The notes: generated by a model from the letters alone, not told the origin. Counted from the first letter of the stretch, positions 17,390 through 27,297 are shown. The stretch: DNA of 64,000 nucleotides from Pseudomonas protegens (GCF_003363755.1 NZ_CP031396.1:1550001-1614000); one strand, 5' to 3'. A program made the numbers and translations.

Positions 17390-17533
17390 ACATTAACCCG
17401 TTGTCGCTTCACTCATGACCAGCAGTAACTGCAACCGGGACTATCCCAATCAGTGCTTGTTAGGTGGGGTCACAATCTGAATACGGCGCAGTTCAGCAAC
17501 AAACTGTACAGCGCCGCCGAAACCTCTATGTAA

Positions 17534-17842
17534 CTAGCGGCGAATGATCAGGCCTTGGCGAGCGACGCGGGTCAGTTGCTTGATGACTTCAGCAGCATCC
17601 GCTGCACTGGGGGCCGGAATGACCGCCAGATCAAAGCTATCGCTGGCAAAACGTGCCAGAGACTCGCCCTCTTCAACAAACTGAATCAAAAAGGCCGCCG
17701 GGCCCGGGGAACGCCGTGGCCAGCCGTCGAGGTAACGCAACAAGGTGGGTTGATGTTTGCCGCCAAGAAGGATTTTCGGGTTGCGCTGGGAAAGACTCGC
17801 CGTGATCGGCGCAAGACGTACAAGGGGGCGTGGTGCATTCAT
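17534..17842 (-). CDS. Conserved hypothetical protein
   Basis: 102 residues from the ATG at 17842; a TTG seven codons earlier is an alternative, and ribosome-binding sites for both are weak. It has no signal peptide or membrane span. The sequence (FDLAVIPAPSAADAAEVIKQLTRVARQGLI) resembles the end of a Rossmann-like methyltransferase fold, but no motif I could identify proves this. It stands alone between the response regulator and doxX. Codon use matches neighbouring genes. Confidence 0.65.
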   Translation of the reverse strand: MNAPRPLVRLAPITASLSQRNPKILLGGKHQPTLLRYLDGWPRRSPGPAAFLIQFVEEGESLARFASDSFDLAVIPAPSAADAAEVIKQLTRVARQGLIIRR

Positions 17843-18044
17843 CGTATTGTGTCTCTGCCTCAAGTTTCTGCCGGGCAGGTGAGAGGCAACACCGAACCAG
17901 CGCTTTAGCGGTATTTCGAAGCCAGAATATAGCTTCTAACAGTGATCTTTCGACTCACTTGGCGCCCCGCAAGTAGCTGTTTAAATCGGCGCATGAGCAG
18001 CATCCTAGAGAAGCCAGCAGGTCAGTGTCAAGATTTCCCAACAA

Positions 18045-18071
18045 CGAAAAAGGCCTGCATTGGCAGGCCTT
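18045..18071 (-). terminator. Terminator downstream of doxX
   Basis: On the minus strand AAGGCCTGC pairs with GCAGGCCTT around a short loop and is followed by TTTTTCG. It lies about 70 bases after the doxX stop. Confidence 0.8.
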
Positions 18072-18140
18072 GGAAATTTTCCTGGCAGTTGATCCAGAGC
18101 CGCCGAAGACCAACTTGACGGATGAATCGAGCTCGTCAAA

Positions 18141-18575
18141 TCACTTGGTTATTGCTGCATCCACAGACAACTTGCCAGCACCTTCGAACAGGACCGCGAC
18201 AGTACCGCCCAGCAGAGCCAGGGCGAACTCATAGCCGTTATTGGCCATGAACAAACCATTGCCGATATGCACCGAGAAGATCGCCACCAACAAGGTAAAG
18301 GACAAGCCCAGAGCTGCCGGACGCGCCAGCAAGCCAATGACCAGCGCCAAACCAGCGAAGAACTCGGTACCACCTGCCAACAACGCCATTAGATACCCAG
18401 GAGCCAGACCAATGCTTTCCATCCACTGAGCCGTTCCCGCCAGACCGCCTCCCCCGAACCAGCCAAAGAGTTTCTGCGAACCGTGGGCCGCAAAGATGAT
18501 ACCGACGAAGATCCGCAAGACGCTCAAGCCGTAACCAGCGCGAGTACTCAGTAGGTTTTTGATCAATGTGCTCAT
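18141..18575 (-). CDS. DoxX family membrane protein
   Basis: 144 residues with four predicted membrane spans (about 18-35, 60-80, 85-105 and 115-135). It has the DoxX family signature: LRIFVGIIFAAHGSQKLFGWFGG near the N-terminus and AGGTEFFAGLALVIGL in the middle. The role of DoxX proteins is poorly defined; some take part in thiosulfate oxidation or redox homeostasis at the membrane. It is a single gene with its own terminator. Confidence 0.9.
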   Translation of the reverse strand: MSTLIKNLLSTRAGYGLSVLRIFVGIIFAAHGSQKLFGWFGGGGLAGTAQWMESIGLAPGYLMALLAGGTEFFAGLALVIGLLARPAALGLSFTLLVAIFSVHIGNGLFMANNGYEFALALLGGTVAVLFEGAGKLSVDAAITK

Positions 18576-18677
18576 GCTCTGTAGTCCTGTGTATGGTGGG
18601 GAAGTTGGTCGCCATATTAATCAATTTTTATCATGCTAAAAGCGCAAAAAACCCAAGATAAAAATCAGTTTTTTCGA

Positions 18678-20099
18678 TTATTTGCGAGACGCAACTTTTC
18701 GCTCCTGAGGCTCCAGAGAGCCTCGCTCACGGTCAAAGGCCAGATAGTATTTATTGACGCTATTAACATAGCTGACCGCGCCCATGCCCACCTGCTCCAT
18801 GGCAATACGCTCAACCTGGAAAAACCATTGATTGGGATTCAGTCCACGGCGCCGGGCCTCGCTGCGCATTCCTTGTACCCGTTCCGGGCCCATGTTGTAG
18901 GCCGCCAGGACGAACGCCATGCGCTCGCGTTCGTTAAGCTTGGGGCTGGAGAAGAACTTACGGCGGATCATCGCCAGGTACTTGGCACCGGCCTGAACAT
19001 TGTTGTCCAGAGACTGGATATTGTTGACCCCGACCCTTTGCGCCGCCGAAGGCGTGATCTGCATCAGCCCGGTTGGACCGCTGCCGCTCCTGGCGCTGGG
19101 CTGCAAGGCCGACTCCTTGAAAGCCAGGGCCGCCAGATTCAGCCAGTCCATACCCTGCTCCCCCGCATGCTTCTGCAACACCGGCCGCAGTTTTTCCAGG
19201 CGCTGTCGATCGGCCCGAGCCAGGGGGTAATGCACCTGGTACTGGCGACGATAGATGCGCAAGAAGGCTACATCCTGGTCCGCTGGAGTCTTATAGGTCT
19301 TGAGGAAACGATCGATACTTGCCCGCAACATCGAGGCATCGCACCGGACAAACCAGTGCTCCTCTCCCGGCTCACTGATCTTCAATTGCCTGTCAAAACG
19401 CAACTTGGGCAGGATCTTGCTCCAACGCTCGGCAATCGGCTGCTCGACAATGGTCAGGTGGAAGATCCCGCCCTGGACCATTTCCAGCACATCTTCCACC
19501 GCCAGACTGGGGTCCACCCACTCGACCTTGATCGGCGCCAGCTTGTGCAACGCAAGTTTCTGATTGATCTGACTCACCGCATCCCCTGCGGCGCTACCGG
19601 TGGTCAGGGTCAGAGTCTTGCCGGACAGCTGTTCGATACGCGTATAACGACGCTCGCCCTTGATCCCCACCAGCAGTAAGGGAACATTGCTGACGATCGG
19701 ATCGCTGGAACTGACCGCATGCCCTGGCTGAGCCTCCAACAACTCACCGGGAGCCACCAGATCCCCTTCTCCTCGCTGCAAGGCGCCAAGCAGTTGATCC
19801 TTGGCTTTGGGAATGATCTTGAGGCTGATTTCCTGACCGTCACGGGCATGGCCGTTGAGATACTGCTCGAACGAGCGCAGACGATGGTACTCGACGCCAA
19901 TGGCCTGGCCCTGGACTTCACCGGAACTATTGCGGCTCTGGTTGACCAGTACCCGCAGAACCCGACTGCTGCGGATCTCCGCCAGGTCGCGGACCTTTCC
20001 CGCAGCCTGGGTTTCCGACGGCCCCGCCAAGCGCGCCATGGCCGGCAATGGCAGTAGCAACGTCAGGCACAGCGCGAGCAATATCGAGGGTCGGGTCAT
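18678..20099 (-). CDS. mltF: Membrane-bound lytic murein transglycosylase MltF-like
   Basis: 473 residues from the ATG at 20099, with GGAGAA five bases upstream; the frame extends 49 codons further without merit. A signal peptide (MTRPSILLALCLTLLLPLPAMA) leads to the periplasm. Residues about 40-290 form a solute-binding (SBP_bac_3) domain, and residues about 310-440 the SLT domain, with catalytic Glu in FKESALQ, then GPTGLMQITPSAA and AAYNMGPERV. It cleaves peptidoglycan glycan chains to 1,6-anhydro products. Other pseudomonads have several paralogues, so the exact name is approximate. Confidence 0.88.
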   Translation of the reverse strand: MTRPSILLALCLTLLLPLPAMARLAGPSETQAAGKVRDLAEIRSSRVLRVLVNQSRNSSGEVQGQAIGVEYHRLRSFEQYLNGHARDGQEISLKIIPKAKDQLLGALQRGEGDLVAPGELLEAQPGHAVSSSDPIVSNVPLLLVGIKGERRYTRIEQLSGKTLTLTTGSAAGDAVSQINQKLALHKLAPIKVEWVDPSLAVEDVLEMVQGGIFHLTIVEQPIAERWSKILPKLRFDRQLKISEPGEEHWFVRCDASMLRASIDRFLKTYKTPADQDVAFLRIYRRQYQVHYPLARADRQRLEKLRPVLQKHAGEQGMDWLNLAALAFKESALQPSARSGSGPTGLMQITPSAAQRVGVNNIQSLDNNVQAGAKYLAMIRRKFFSSPKLNERERMAFVLAAYNMGPERVQGMRSEARRRGLNPNQWFFQVERIAMEQVGMGAVSYVNSVNKYYLAFDRERGSLEPQERKVASRK

Positions 20100-20334
20100 C
20101 CGTTCTCCGCAAAGAATACTGTTCAACCCTTCGTCGTTTTTTGAAGAATTGATCGACAGAAACAGAGCGCCATGAGCACTGGCAAGGTGCGAAAGACAAA
20201 CGCAATGGCAGTAAAAAGCCTGAGCACTACGTTCTTCCGGCAACAAAAGACAGCGTTAACTCGTTGTAGTTCTTGGTTTTTCTTATAAATCTACAGCTCT
20301 GATATGCTTTCCGGCCGCAGGCGGAGATAGCACC

Positions 20335-21141
20335 ATGCAACTCATCGATATCGGCGTCAACCTGACCAATCCCTGTTTTGCTGAAAAACACCAAGCCGTT
20401 CTCGATCGTGCTTATGAGGCTGGGATCTGCCAATTGGTCCTGACCGGAACCAGCGTCGAAGGTAGCGAACAGGCCCTGGAACTGTGCCAGCAACTGGACA
20501 GCAACGGGCAGCGACTGTTCGCCACCGCGGGCCTGCACCCTCACGCTGCCAGCGACTGGAATGCCGACAGCTCGCGGCGTTTGCGCGCTTTGCTCAGCGA
20601 GCCACGGGTACGTGCAGTGGGCGAATGCGGACTGGACTTCAATCGCGACTTCTCCCCCCGCCCACAACAGGAAAAAGTCCTGGAAGAACACTTGTCCCTG
20701 GCGGCCGAGCTGCAACTGCCGGTGTTCCTCCACGAGCGCGACGCCAATCAGCGTCTGCTGGATATCCTGCGGGACTTTCGTGACCGTTTGCCAGCAGCCG
20801 TGGTGCATTGTTTCACCGGTGAACAACGGGCGCTGTTCAGTTACCTTGATCTTGACCTGCACATCGGCATCACCGGCTGGATCTGCGACGAACGCCGGGG
20901 CACCCACCTGCACCCACTGGTACGCAACATTCCCCGCGGGCGTCTGATGCTGGAAAGCGATGCTCCCTATCTGCTGCCGCGCAGTCTGCGACCAAAACCG
21001 AAGAACGGCCGTAACGAACCGGCCTATCTGACCGAGGTCTTGAGGGAAGTGGCACTGCACCGGGAAGAGACCCCGAAACACCTGGCCAACCACAGCACCG
21101 CCTGCTCCAGAGCTTTCTTCCGCTTGCCAGAGATTGCTTGA
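20335..21141 (+). CDS. tatD: TatD, metal-dependent 3'-5' exonuclease
   Basis: 268 residues close to Escherichia coli TatD in every block: N-terminal [12 protein letters not shown] (lacking the HxH of other TatD-family deaminase-like hydrolases), [17 protein letters not shown], the metal histidine in [19 protein letters not shown] and the C-terminal [11 protein letters not shown]. It degrades single-stranded DNA and RNA, with a proposed role in oxidative DNA damage repair. It is divergent from mltF and not linked to tat genes here. Confidence 0.95.
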   Translation: MQLIDIGVNLTNPCFAEKHQAVLDRAYEAGICQLVLTGTSVEGSEQALELCQQLDSNGQRLFATAGLHPHAASDWNADSSRRLRALLSEPRVRAVGECGLDFNRDFSPRPQQEKVLEEHLSLAAELQLPVFLHERDANQRLLDILRDFRDRLPAAVVHCFTGEQRALFSYLDLDLHIGITGWICDERRGTHLHPLVRNIPRGRLMLESDAPYLLPRSLRPKPKNGRNEPAYLTEVLREVALHREETPKHLANHSTACSRAFFRLPEIA

Positions 21142-21226
21142 CTCATATCAAGATTTTTCCGAGATCATGACGGCACAATAATGGCACCTTGCCAATACTG
21201 TTCCGCTCAATCAGAGAAAACCTTCT

Positions 21227-22708
21227 ATGGGTGCCTGGCTTAGCAATATCTCGTTGAAATACAAATTCTGGGCGGTCAATGCGGTCGCCTTTGTCACCAC
21301 CTTGCTATTGGTGCTGTACGCCGTGCAACTGGAGCAGCAGGCACGTAGCCAGACCGCCCAGGCCGCCGCCCATAGCCAGGCCCTGCTGCTCAATGCCTGG
21401 CCTGCAGGACAGCCCCTGCCCACCGATGAACACCTACTGACTTTCTCCCAGGGACAGACGCCCAGTTTCAACGACCAGGCGTTGCCCGAGCTGAACGGCG
21501 CCAACGGCTGGATCGAGATCAACCACATGCCGCTGTTCGGTACCAACCCGTTGCTGGGCGCCGAAGTCGTCCATCGCGCCGACGGCCAGCAGGTCGCAGT
21601 CCTGGCCCGCGCTCCAAGCCTGGCCCAGGTCTTCAGTGACCGCTTCACCAACTATGCAGCGGCCGTATTCATCCTGATGTTCGCCATGCTCTGCGCCTCG
21701 CAGTTGCTGATTCGCTTTCTCCTCAGCCAACTCAATACCCTCAAGGACGTCATGCTGCACGTTGAGAAGACCGGTGATCTGTCTGCCCGCGTACCGCTCT
21801 CCTGTAAGGACGAGGTGGGCCAGATGGCCAGCGCGTTCAACGCCATGCAGGCCGGCTACCAACGGGTGGTGAATACCGTGGCCAATACCGCTCGCCAATT
21901 GGATCAGGGCGCCGCGCGCCTAGCCTCAAGCATGAATGATGTACGCCACGGCATGCTCGGCCAGCAGAGCGAAACCGATCAGGCCGCCACCGCCATCAAC
22001 GAAATGTCCGCCACCGTCTACCACATTGCCCAGCATGCAGGTGCCACTCGTGACCTGTCGCAAACTGCCGACACCCTGGCCGGCACTGGCCATGAAGTGG
22101 TCGGCCGAGTGCAGAAATCCATCGCAGGGCTGTCCAGTGGCGTGCAACAAACTGCCGAGATGATTCAGAAACTCGCCGAGGACAGCCAGAAAATCAACGG
22201 CGTGGTCAACGTCATCCACAGCATCGCCGAGCAAACTAACCTGCTGGCGCTCAACGCCGCCATTGAGGCCGCACGGGCCGGCGAAATGGGTCGCGGCTTT
22301 GCCGTGGTGGCAGATGAAGTACGCAACCTGGCCAAACGCGTACAGGCCTCGACCGACGAAATCACCGGCATGGTGTCCGCCCTGCAAGCCGGTACCCGCG
22401 ATGCGGTGGACTTCATGCAGGAAAGCTCGTTCAAAGCTGACGACTGCGTGCAACAGGCACAGGAAGCCGGGGCGGCACTGGCGGAAATCACCGGCGCGGT
22501 GGCACAGATGCGCGAAAGCAACACTCAGATCGCCGTCGCCGCGGAACAGCAGAGCCAGGTGGCCGAAGAAATGAATAGAGCGGTGGTCAGCATTCGCGAT
22601 GTTACCGAAAACACCGTGCAACAGACCGTTGCTTCCGCCACGACCAGCAGTGAACTGGCGACCCTGGCCGGCGAATTGAGCAAGGCCATCGGCCAGTTGA
22701 AGCTCTGA
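21227..22708 (+). CDS. Methyl-accepting chemotaxis protein
   Basis: 493 residues. There is one span near residues 13-32, a short periplasmic sensor of about 110 residues, a second span at about 145-165, a HAMP domain (about 165-220), and a cytoplasmic signalling domain. The conserved hairpin tip reads [21 protein letters not shown] followed by [16 protein letters not shown]. The sensor is too short for a dCache or four-helix domain of usual size and its ligand cannot be named. The protein ends GQLKL without a CheR-binding pentapeptide. Confidence 0.93.
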   Translation: MGAWLSNISLKYKFWAVNAVAFVTTLLLVLYAVQLEQQARSQTAQAAAHSQALLLNAWPAGQPLPTDEHLLTFSQGQTPSFNDQALPELNGANGWIEINHMPLFGTNPLLGAEVVHRADGQQVAVLARAPSLAQVFSDRFTNYAAAVFILMFAMLCASQLLIRFLLSQLNTLKDVMLHVEKTGDLSARVPLSCKDEVGQMASAFNAMQAGYQRVVNTVANTARQLDQGAARLASSMNDVRHGMLGQQSETDQAATAINEMSATVYHIAQHAGATRDLSQTADTLAGTGHEVVGRVQKSIAGLSSGVQQTAEMIQKLAEDSQKINGVVNVIHSIAEQTNLLALNAAIEAARAGEMGRGFAVVADEVRNLAKRVQASTDEITGMVSALQAGTRDAVDFMQESSFKADDCVQQAQEAGAALAEITGAVAQMRESNTQIAVAAEQQSQVAEEMNRAVVSIRDVTENTVQQTVASATTSSELATLAGELSKAIGQLKL

Positions 22709-22757
22709 TCCGCCAGCATGAGCCGCTACCCCGTAGCAGCCACCTGCCCTCACCCCA

Positions 22758-22780
22758 CTGGCTATCGAACCGATAGCCAG
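22758..22780. repeat. Perfect inverted repeat after the chemoreceptor gene
   Basis: CTGGCTATCG and CGATAGCCAG flank AAC. The stem is perfect but no T-run follows; possibly a terminator without a T-tract or a protein-binding palindrome. Confidence 0.4.
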
Positions 22781-22852
22781 CCTTGATTCGCCGCCAAACC
22801 GACTGCGCCCTATTCTTGGTCCATGAGTTTTCAAGCACTAAGGATGATCATC

Positions 22853-23215
22853 ATGGGCAAACGTCACCCCAACCTCCCCGCCTGGCAATGGCGCGTCTAC
22901 CCGCACAGCCACCAGCATCCGACCAACCTGGTTTTGCACCTGATCGCCGTCCCGCTGTTCATTGTCGGTTTTCTGCTGATTGCTTCGGGAGTGTTCTCCC
23001 TGAGTTTCCTGAGCCTGGCCATTGGCGTGCTCGGAGTGCTGGCTGCCCTCGGTTTGCAGCGTCACGGCCATAGCCTGGAGGCACAAGCCGGCGAACCATT
23101 CAGCGATCGCAAAGATGCAGTGCAACGCCTGCTGATGGAGCAGTTCGTGACCTTTCCACGCTTTGTCCTCAGCGGTGCCTGGTGGCGCGCCTGGCGGCAA
23201 CGCCACCGTCACTGA
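22853..23215 (+). CDS. Mpo1-like (DUF962 / YGL010w) membrane protein
   Basis: 120 residues from the ATG at 22853, with AAGGA eight bases upstream. Histidines in YPHSHQHPTNLVLHLIAVP match the conserved HxxxxN...H pattern of the Mpo1 family, and two spans follow at about residues 33-75. Yeast Mpo1 is an iron-dependent dioxygenase acting on 2-hydroxy fatty acids; whether short bacterial members share that activity is inference. It stops 4 bases before the stop of the convergent thioesterase gene. Confidence 0.72.
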   Translation: MGKRHPNLPAWQWRVYPHSHQHPTNLVLHLIAVPLFIVGFLLIASGVFSLSFLSLAIGVLGVLAALGLQRHGHSLEAQAGEPFSDRKDAVQRLLMEQFVTFPRFVLSGAWWRAWRQRHRH

Positions 23216-23219
23216 CGGA

Positions 23220-24017
23220 TCAGGCGAAGATGGTTACCGTCTGCCGACTCAGGGCAATCAGTTGCCCCTCAGGACTCCACAACGCGGCGGCAGCGTGCCC
23301 GTAGCCATCACGGGCATGCTCGATTTCCACCCGGTACTTGCACCAGTCCAGGGTGCTGATTGACAACAACGGCTGGACGAATTCGATGGTCCAGGTCAGG
23401 GTGCTGCCCGCCGCTGGCTTGTTCAAATGCGGCAACAGGGCCGGCGGCCAGGCATCCACCAGCGCCAGGATATGCGCCTCGGTCACCGGCTCCTCTTTGA
23501 CATCCCCCCGCAGGCGCACCCAGCCCCCCATGTCCCGGGAACGGTTGCCAGTGAAGGGCATACCGCCGATGCTCCAGCGCATTGCCAAATGACGCATGAA
23601 TTCCGGCGTCACGCCCTTGATGTAGGGCAGTTCCTGGCACTCCTCCCAATGCTTCATCTCAGGCGCCGGAAGTGCGCCGACACTGACCACAGACTCGCGG
23701 GAAGCGCCAAAGCTGCCCTGCACCAGGGTCACCACTTGGCCGTCCTGCATGACGCGTCCCAGCACCTGGCTGACAGCCTTGCCTTCGCGCAGCACATCCA
23801 CTTCAAAACTGACCGGTACATCCGGTGACACTGGGCCGACAAAGGTGACCGCCAAGGAACGTACCGGCCGGTCCAGCGGGACCTTGGCCCGCATCGCTTC
23901 GTACTGCAAGGCAACCACCAGGCCACCAAAACTGGCACGCCCCTGAGCCCACTCGGGCGGAATGGTCAACGCCTGGGGCTGGCCGCGTACGGCCTCAAGC
24001 AAATCGTAAAAACGCAT
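23220..24017 (-). CDS. Acyl-CoA thioesterase family protein (tandem hot-dog)
   Basis: 265 residues from the ATG at 24017, preceded by GAGG. The protein has two hot-dog halves. The N-terminal half contains ASFGGLVVALQYEAM, and the C-terminal half TLTWTIEFVQPL followed by RDGYGHAAAALWSPEGQLIALSRQTVTIF, the typical end of TesB-like acyl-CoA thioesterases (4HBT_3). It probably hydrolyses medium or long-chain acyl-CoA in the cytoplasm. Single gene; no fatty-acid genes adjoin. Confidence 0.87.
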   Translation of the reverse strand: MRFYDLLEAVRGQPQALTIPPEWAQGRASFGGLVVALQYEAMRAKVPLDRPVRSLAVTFVGPVSPDVPVSFEVDVLREGKAVSQVLGRVMQDGQVVTLVQGSFGASRESVVSVGALPAPEMKHWEECQELPYIKGVTPEFMRHLAMRWSIGGMPFTGNRSRDMGGWVRLRGDVKEEPVTEAHILALVDAWPPALLPHLNKPAAGSTLTWTIEFVQPLLSISTLDWCKYRVEIEHARDGYGHAAAALWSPEGQLIALSRQTVTIFA

Positions 24018-24126
24018 GAAAACCTCGAGGGGCAAAAAATTGACTCAAGGATCTTAACCAGCGTCGCAGAGCCGCACAGCCACTATTCTGGCCAAAGCAG
24101 CGGACAGATAAGCCGCACAACGGTAG

Positions 24127-24894
24127 TCAGTTCCTGAAGCAATCGCCATGAAGCTTGTCCAGTACCTGGTCGGCGCGGGCCTGGGACTTGTGCATGGTTT
24201 TACGCCAGGTGGCGACACAGGGCAGCAAGTCCGTCTGCTGTTCGGCCTGAGCCAGCCATTGCCAGCAATCATGCCAATCCCCCAATGCCCCCTGGGCTGC
24301 CTTGAGGCGTTTCATGGCTTGGGGTGGCAAACGATCCAGTTCGGGGTATGCATCGGCGGCGTAGCGCACACGCTTGATCAACAGTCGCAGGCGATGCCGG
24401 TCGTGGGCGGGATCACGCAACGCCTCACCCAGGGCTTTCCACTGCTTGGACAAGCGTTTTTCAATCTTTCCTCGTAAACCACGCAGCAGACCCTGACGCT
24501 CGGAGGCCCGTAGAAACCGCGGAAACGCATCCAGCACCAGAAACAACTGCGCCAACGGCGGCCCGGCGGCGATCGCCGAATACTCCCCTTGCAACTGAGC
24601 GGTACGACGCTCGGCGGCAGCATGCAGGCCATGCTGATACAGATAAGCGGCCAACACTTCGCGGTCACGAATCGGCGTCGTCAGCTGTCCCACCTCACTG
24701 GCTGCAGCCTCCAACTGCTCGACACCAGGCAAACCGCGCAATGGACGCAACAAGCTGCGCAAGCGGCGCACAGTGATACGCAAGTCATGCAGTGCCTCGG
24801 CATCAGTGGCGGCAGCCAGCCGCGCCTGACAAGCCAGCAAGCTCACTTCCAGGCTCAGGATCTGAACCACCAATCGATCAACCAAGGCAGACAT
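24127..24894 (-). CDS. CHAD domain protein
   Basis: 255 residues from the ATG at 24894; a GTG eight codons earlier is possible. It consists almost entirely of a helical CHAD domain: LHDLRITVRRLRSLLRPLR in the first half and HRLRLLIKRVRYAADAYPE in the second, both with the conserved histidine and basic residues. CHAD domains bind inorganic polyphosphate. No CYTH phosphatase domain is fused and no polyphosphate gene is adjacent. It follows the thioesterase gene upstream on the same strand but with a gap of over 100 bases. Confidence 0.88.
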   Translation of the reverse strand: MSALVDRLVVQILSLEVSLLACQARLAAATDAEALHDLRITVRRLRSLLRPLRGLPGVEQLEAAASEVGQLTTPIRDREVLAAYLYQHGLHAAAERRTAQLQGEYSAIAAGPPLAQLFLVLDAFPRFLRASERQGLLRGLRGKIEKRLSKQWKALGEALRDPAHDRHRLRLLIKRVRYAADAYPELDRLPPQAMKRLKAAQGALGDWHDCWQWLAQAEQQTDLLPCVATWRKTMHKSQARADQVLDKLHGDCFRN

Positions 24895-25037
24895 CAGGCT
24901 TTCCCCAATACGGCTCACAAGCCCGATGTGGGCTTATCCGACTCAAGAATGACACCCCAGGCCCAAGAACGGCGTTGCGCCATGTCATTGGGGTCCAGGG
25001 TGGAGATTCACCGCTTCAGCGTAGCGGCTGGCGCGGC

Positions 25038-25316
25038 TCAGCGCCCGGCGCGGGACTCACGAATATAGAAGCGCGCCTTCTCGGCTTTCTTGGTGCACCC
25101 TTCAAAGGCTTCGAATTGCTGCTGAGTCTTGGCCCCCGTCAGCAACGACAAGGCCTTTGAATAACTCACAGTGCCGGCGAAACCTTCAGCCTTGGCCAGG
25201 TCCAGCTCGCGCCAGGCGGCGTCCAGCTGAGTGCCACAGCTGTCCCGGTAGGCGGTCTTGCCTGCGCAACCGGTCAGTACCAATGCCATCAGGGGCAAGC
25301 AGATCCAGGCTTTCAT
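25038..25316 (-). CDS. Small lipoprotein of unknown function
   Basis: 92 residues from the ATG at 25316, with GAGG about 9 bases upstream. A lipoprotein signal peptide ends in LTGC, so the mature protein starts at Cys17 (CAGKTAYRD). The remaining 75 residues are helical and charged, with two further cysteines (DSCGT, EGCTK) that could form a disulfide. No acidic residue stands directly after the lipid cysteine, which favours outer-membrane sorting. Function unknown. Confidence 0.85.
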   Translation of the reverse strand: MKAWICLPLMALVLTGCAGKTAYRDSCGTQLDAAWRELDLAKAEGFAGTVSYSKALSLLTGAKTQQQFEAFEGCTKKAEKARFYIRESRAGR

Positions 25317-25442
25317 CAATGACACCTCAAGAAAAGAAAACAGTCGTACAGGGTAAGACGATGGCCGCGTAAAAAAGTGCCTGACGCAACCCTTGGAAAA
25401 TATAGCCGCAGGAGCATAGCCGCGCGGCCCGAGCCCCCCAAG

Positions 25443-25466
25443 GAAAAAACACCGGACAGGTCCGGC
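25443..25466 (-). terminator. Minus-strand terminator candidate upstream of the patatin gene
   Basis: On the minus strand CCGGA-CCTG-TCCGG is followed by TGTTTTTT. The nearest minus-strand gene upstream of it is kdpE, more than 1.1 kb away on the far side of the patatin gene. The T-run points away from that gene. Confidence 0.5.
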
Positions 25467-25537
25467 CTTACATCAGCAATTGAACCCCAGGCCGCTATGG
25501 GTGCATTGTTGCAACCTGTTTGGCGAAAGGACGAATC

Positions 25538-26572
25538 ATGAACAAACGTGTCGCATTGGTCCTCGGCTCGGGAGGCGCTCGCGGGTACGCCCATATCGGG
25601 GTCATCGAGGAGATCGAAAGACGCGGGTATGACATCGCCTGCATCGCCGGTTGCTCCATGGGCGCCGTGGTGGGCGGCATCTATGCCGCAGGCAAGCTCG
25701 CCGAGTATCGGGAGTGGATCGAAAGCCTGGATTACCTTGATGTACTGCGCCTGGTGGACGTGAGTTTCCGCCTGGGGGCGATTCGCGGCGAGAAAGTCTT
25801 CGGCCAGATCCGCAAGATCGTCGGTGAAGTGAATATCGAAGAGCTGCGCATTCCCTACACCGCGGTAGCCACTGACCTGACCAACCAACAGGAAATCTGG
25901 TTCCAGGAAGGCTGCCTGCATCAAGCCATGCGCGCGTCCGCAGCCATCCCAAGCCTGTTCACCCCGGTGATGCAGGGTAACCGCATGCTGGTGGACGGCG
26001 GTCTGCTCAACCCGCTGCCGATCGTGCCAGTGGTCTCCAGCCACTGCGACCTGATCATCGCGGTCAACCTCAACTCCACCAACCAGCGCCATTATCAGTT
26101 ACCGGTGATCCAGCGCCCCCCGGCGTTCAAAAGCCGCTTTGACAGCCTGATCAACTCCCTGGGCTCGCACCTGCCGTTCCGGCGTAAACAGGCCGAACAA
26201 CTATTGCTGCTGGAACAGGAGGCCTTCAAGAGCCAAGCCGCCGAGATCAATCCCTGGGTCGAAGGTGCCGAACCGGAATCCCAGCAACCGGCTGCTGCGC
26301 CAGAAACCGACGGCGCGCCCAAGTCCGCCAGCGGTTCGTTCATCATCGACAACGTCGGTCCGGCCTCGCTACTGGACCTGGTGAACCAGAGCTTCGAGGT
26401 CATGCAGACGTCCCTGGCCCAATACAAGATCGCCGGCTATCCACCGGACATATTGATCAACGTGCCCAAGCGTGTGTGCCGGTTCTTCGAGTTCTACAAG
26501 GCCCCGGAACTGATCGCCCTGGGTCGTGAAATCGCCAGCGATACCCTGGACCGCTACGAACAGGAACAATAG
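25538..26572 (+). CDS. Patatin-like phospholipase (RssA type)
   Basis: 344 residues from the ATG at 25538 (AAAGGA upstream). The N-terminal patatin domain is intact: oxyanion loop GSGGARGYAHIG, nucleophile GCSMG (Ser in GxSxG) and catalytic Asp in VDGG. Residues about 210-280 form a longer linker with EAEPESQQPAAA-type low complexity, followed by an additional C-terminal helical region ending YEQEQ. It probably hydrolyses phospholipids or lipid esters at the inner face of the membrane. Convergent with kdpE, 29 bases between stops. Confidence 0.9.
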   Translation: MNKRVALVLGSGGARGYAHIGVIEEIERRGYDIACIAGCSMGAVVGGIYAAGKLAEYREWIESLDYLDVLRLVDVSFRLGAIRGEKVFGQIRKIVGEVNIEELRIPYTAVATDLTNQQEIWFQEGCLHQAMRASAAIPSLFTPVMQGNRMLVDGGLLNPLPIVPVVSSHCDLIIAVNLNSTNQRHYQLPVIQRPPAFKSRFDSLINSLGSHLPFRRKQAEQLLLLEQEAFKSQAAEINPWVEGAEPESQQPAAAPETDGAPKSASGSFIIDNVGPASLLDLVNQSFEVMQTSLAQYKIAGYPPDILINVPKRVCRFFEFYKAPELIALGREIASDTLDRYEQEQ

Positions 26573-26601
26573 CAAGCCCCGACATTCCAGCCCTCTAAGG
26601 C

Positions 26602-27297
26602 TCAGGGCTCGCTTCCCAAGAGACGGTAGCCAACACCCGCCTCGGTGACGATGAACCGTGGTTGGGTCGGATCATCCGCCAGTTTCTGGCGTAAATGCCC
26701 GACCACGATCCGCAGGTAATGACTGTCCTCGGTGTGGGTCGGCCCCCAGATGTCCTTGAGCAGCTGCTGTTGGGTGATCACCCGACCGGGGTGTCGTGCC
26801 AGTTGCGCCAGCACAGCGTACTCCTTGCGCGTCAGGGCCACTTCCTGGCCATCGAGCAGTACCCGACGGTAGGCCAGGTCCACCGTCAGCGGCCCAACTT
26901 GCAACGCCGCTTCCTGCACCTCCCCCACCGGCGCCTGGCGCAACAGGGCGCGGATGCGTGCCAGGAACTCCTGGATGCCGAAAGGCTTGGTCACGTAATC
27001 GTTGGCGCCACCGTCCAGGGCTTCGACCTTCTGCACCTCGCTGGCACGCACCGAAAGCACCAGCACGGGCACCGTCGACCACTCACGAAACTCGCGCAGT
27101 ACCTGCTGGCCATCCATGTCCGGAAGCCCCAGGTCGAGCACCAGCAGATCCGGCTTGTTCAGTGCCGCCTGGGCCAGGCCCTCGGTACCGGTACCGGCTT
27201 CAATCACTTTGTATCCTTGGGACGCCAAGCTGATGCGCAGGAACTTGCGGATCTGCGGCTCGTCGTCGATGACCAGGATGGTCGCGGTCTGGCTCAT
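26602..27297 (-). CDS. kdpE: KdpE response regulator for potassium uptake
   Basis: 231 residues: an OmpR/PhoB-type regulator with acidic residues DDE, phosphoacceptor Asp in LLVLDLGLPDMDG, Lys in YVTKPF, and a winged-helix DNA-binding domain (YRRVLLDG, HTEDSHYLRIVVGHLRQKL). LRQKLADDP and KEYAVLAQLARHPGRVITQ are characteristic of KdpE. Phosphorylated by KdpD, it activates kdpFABC. It lies 103 bases after kdpD, so it may have an additional promoter. Confidence 0.96.
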   Translation of the reverse strand: MSQTATILVIDDEPQIRKFLRISLASQGYKVIEAGTGTEGLAQAALNKPDLLVLDLGLPDMDGQQVLREFREWSTVPVLVLSVRASEVQKVEALDGGANDYVTKPFGIQEFLARIRALLRQAPVGEVQEAALQVGPLTVDLAYRRVLLDGQEVALTRKEYAVLAQLARHPGRVITQQQLLKDIWGPTHTEDSHYLRIVVGHLRQKLADDPTQPRFIVTEAGVGYRLLGSEP

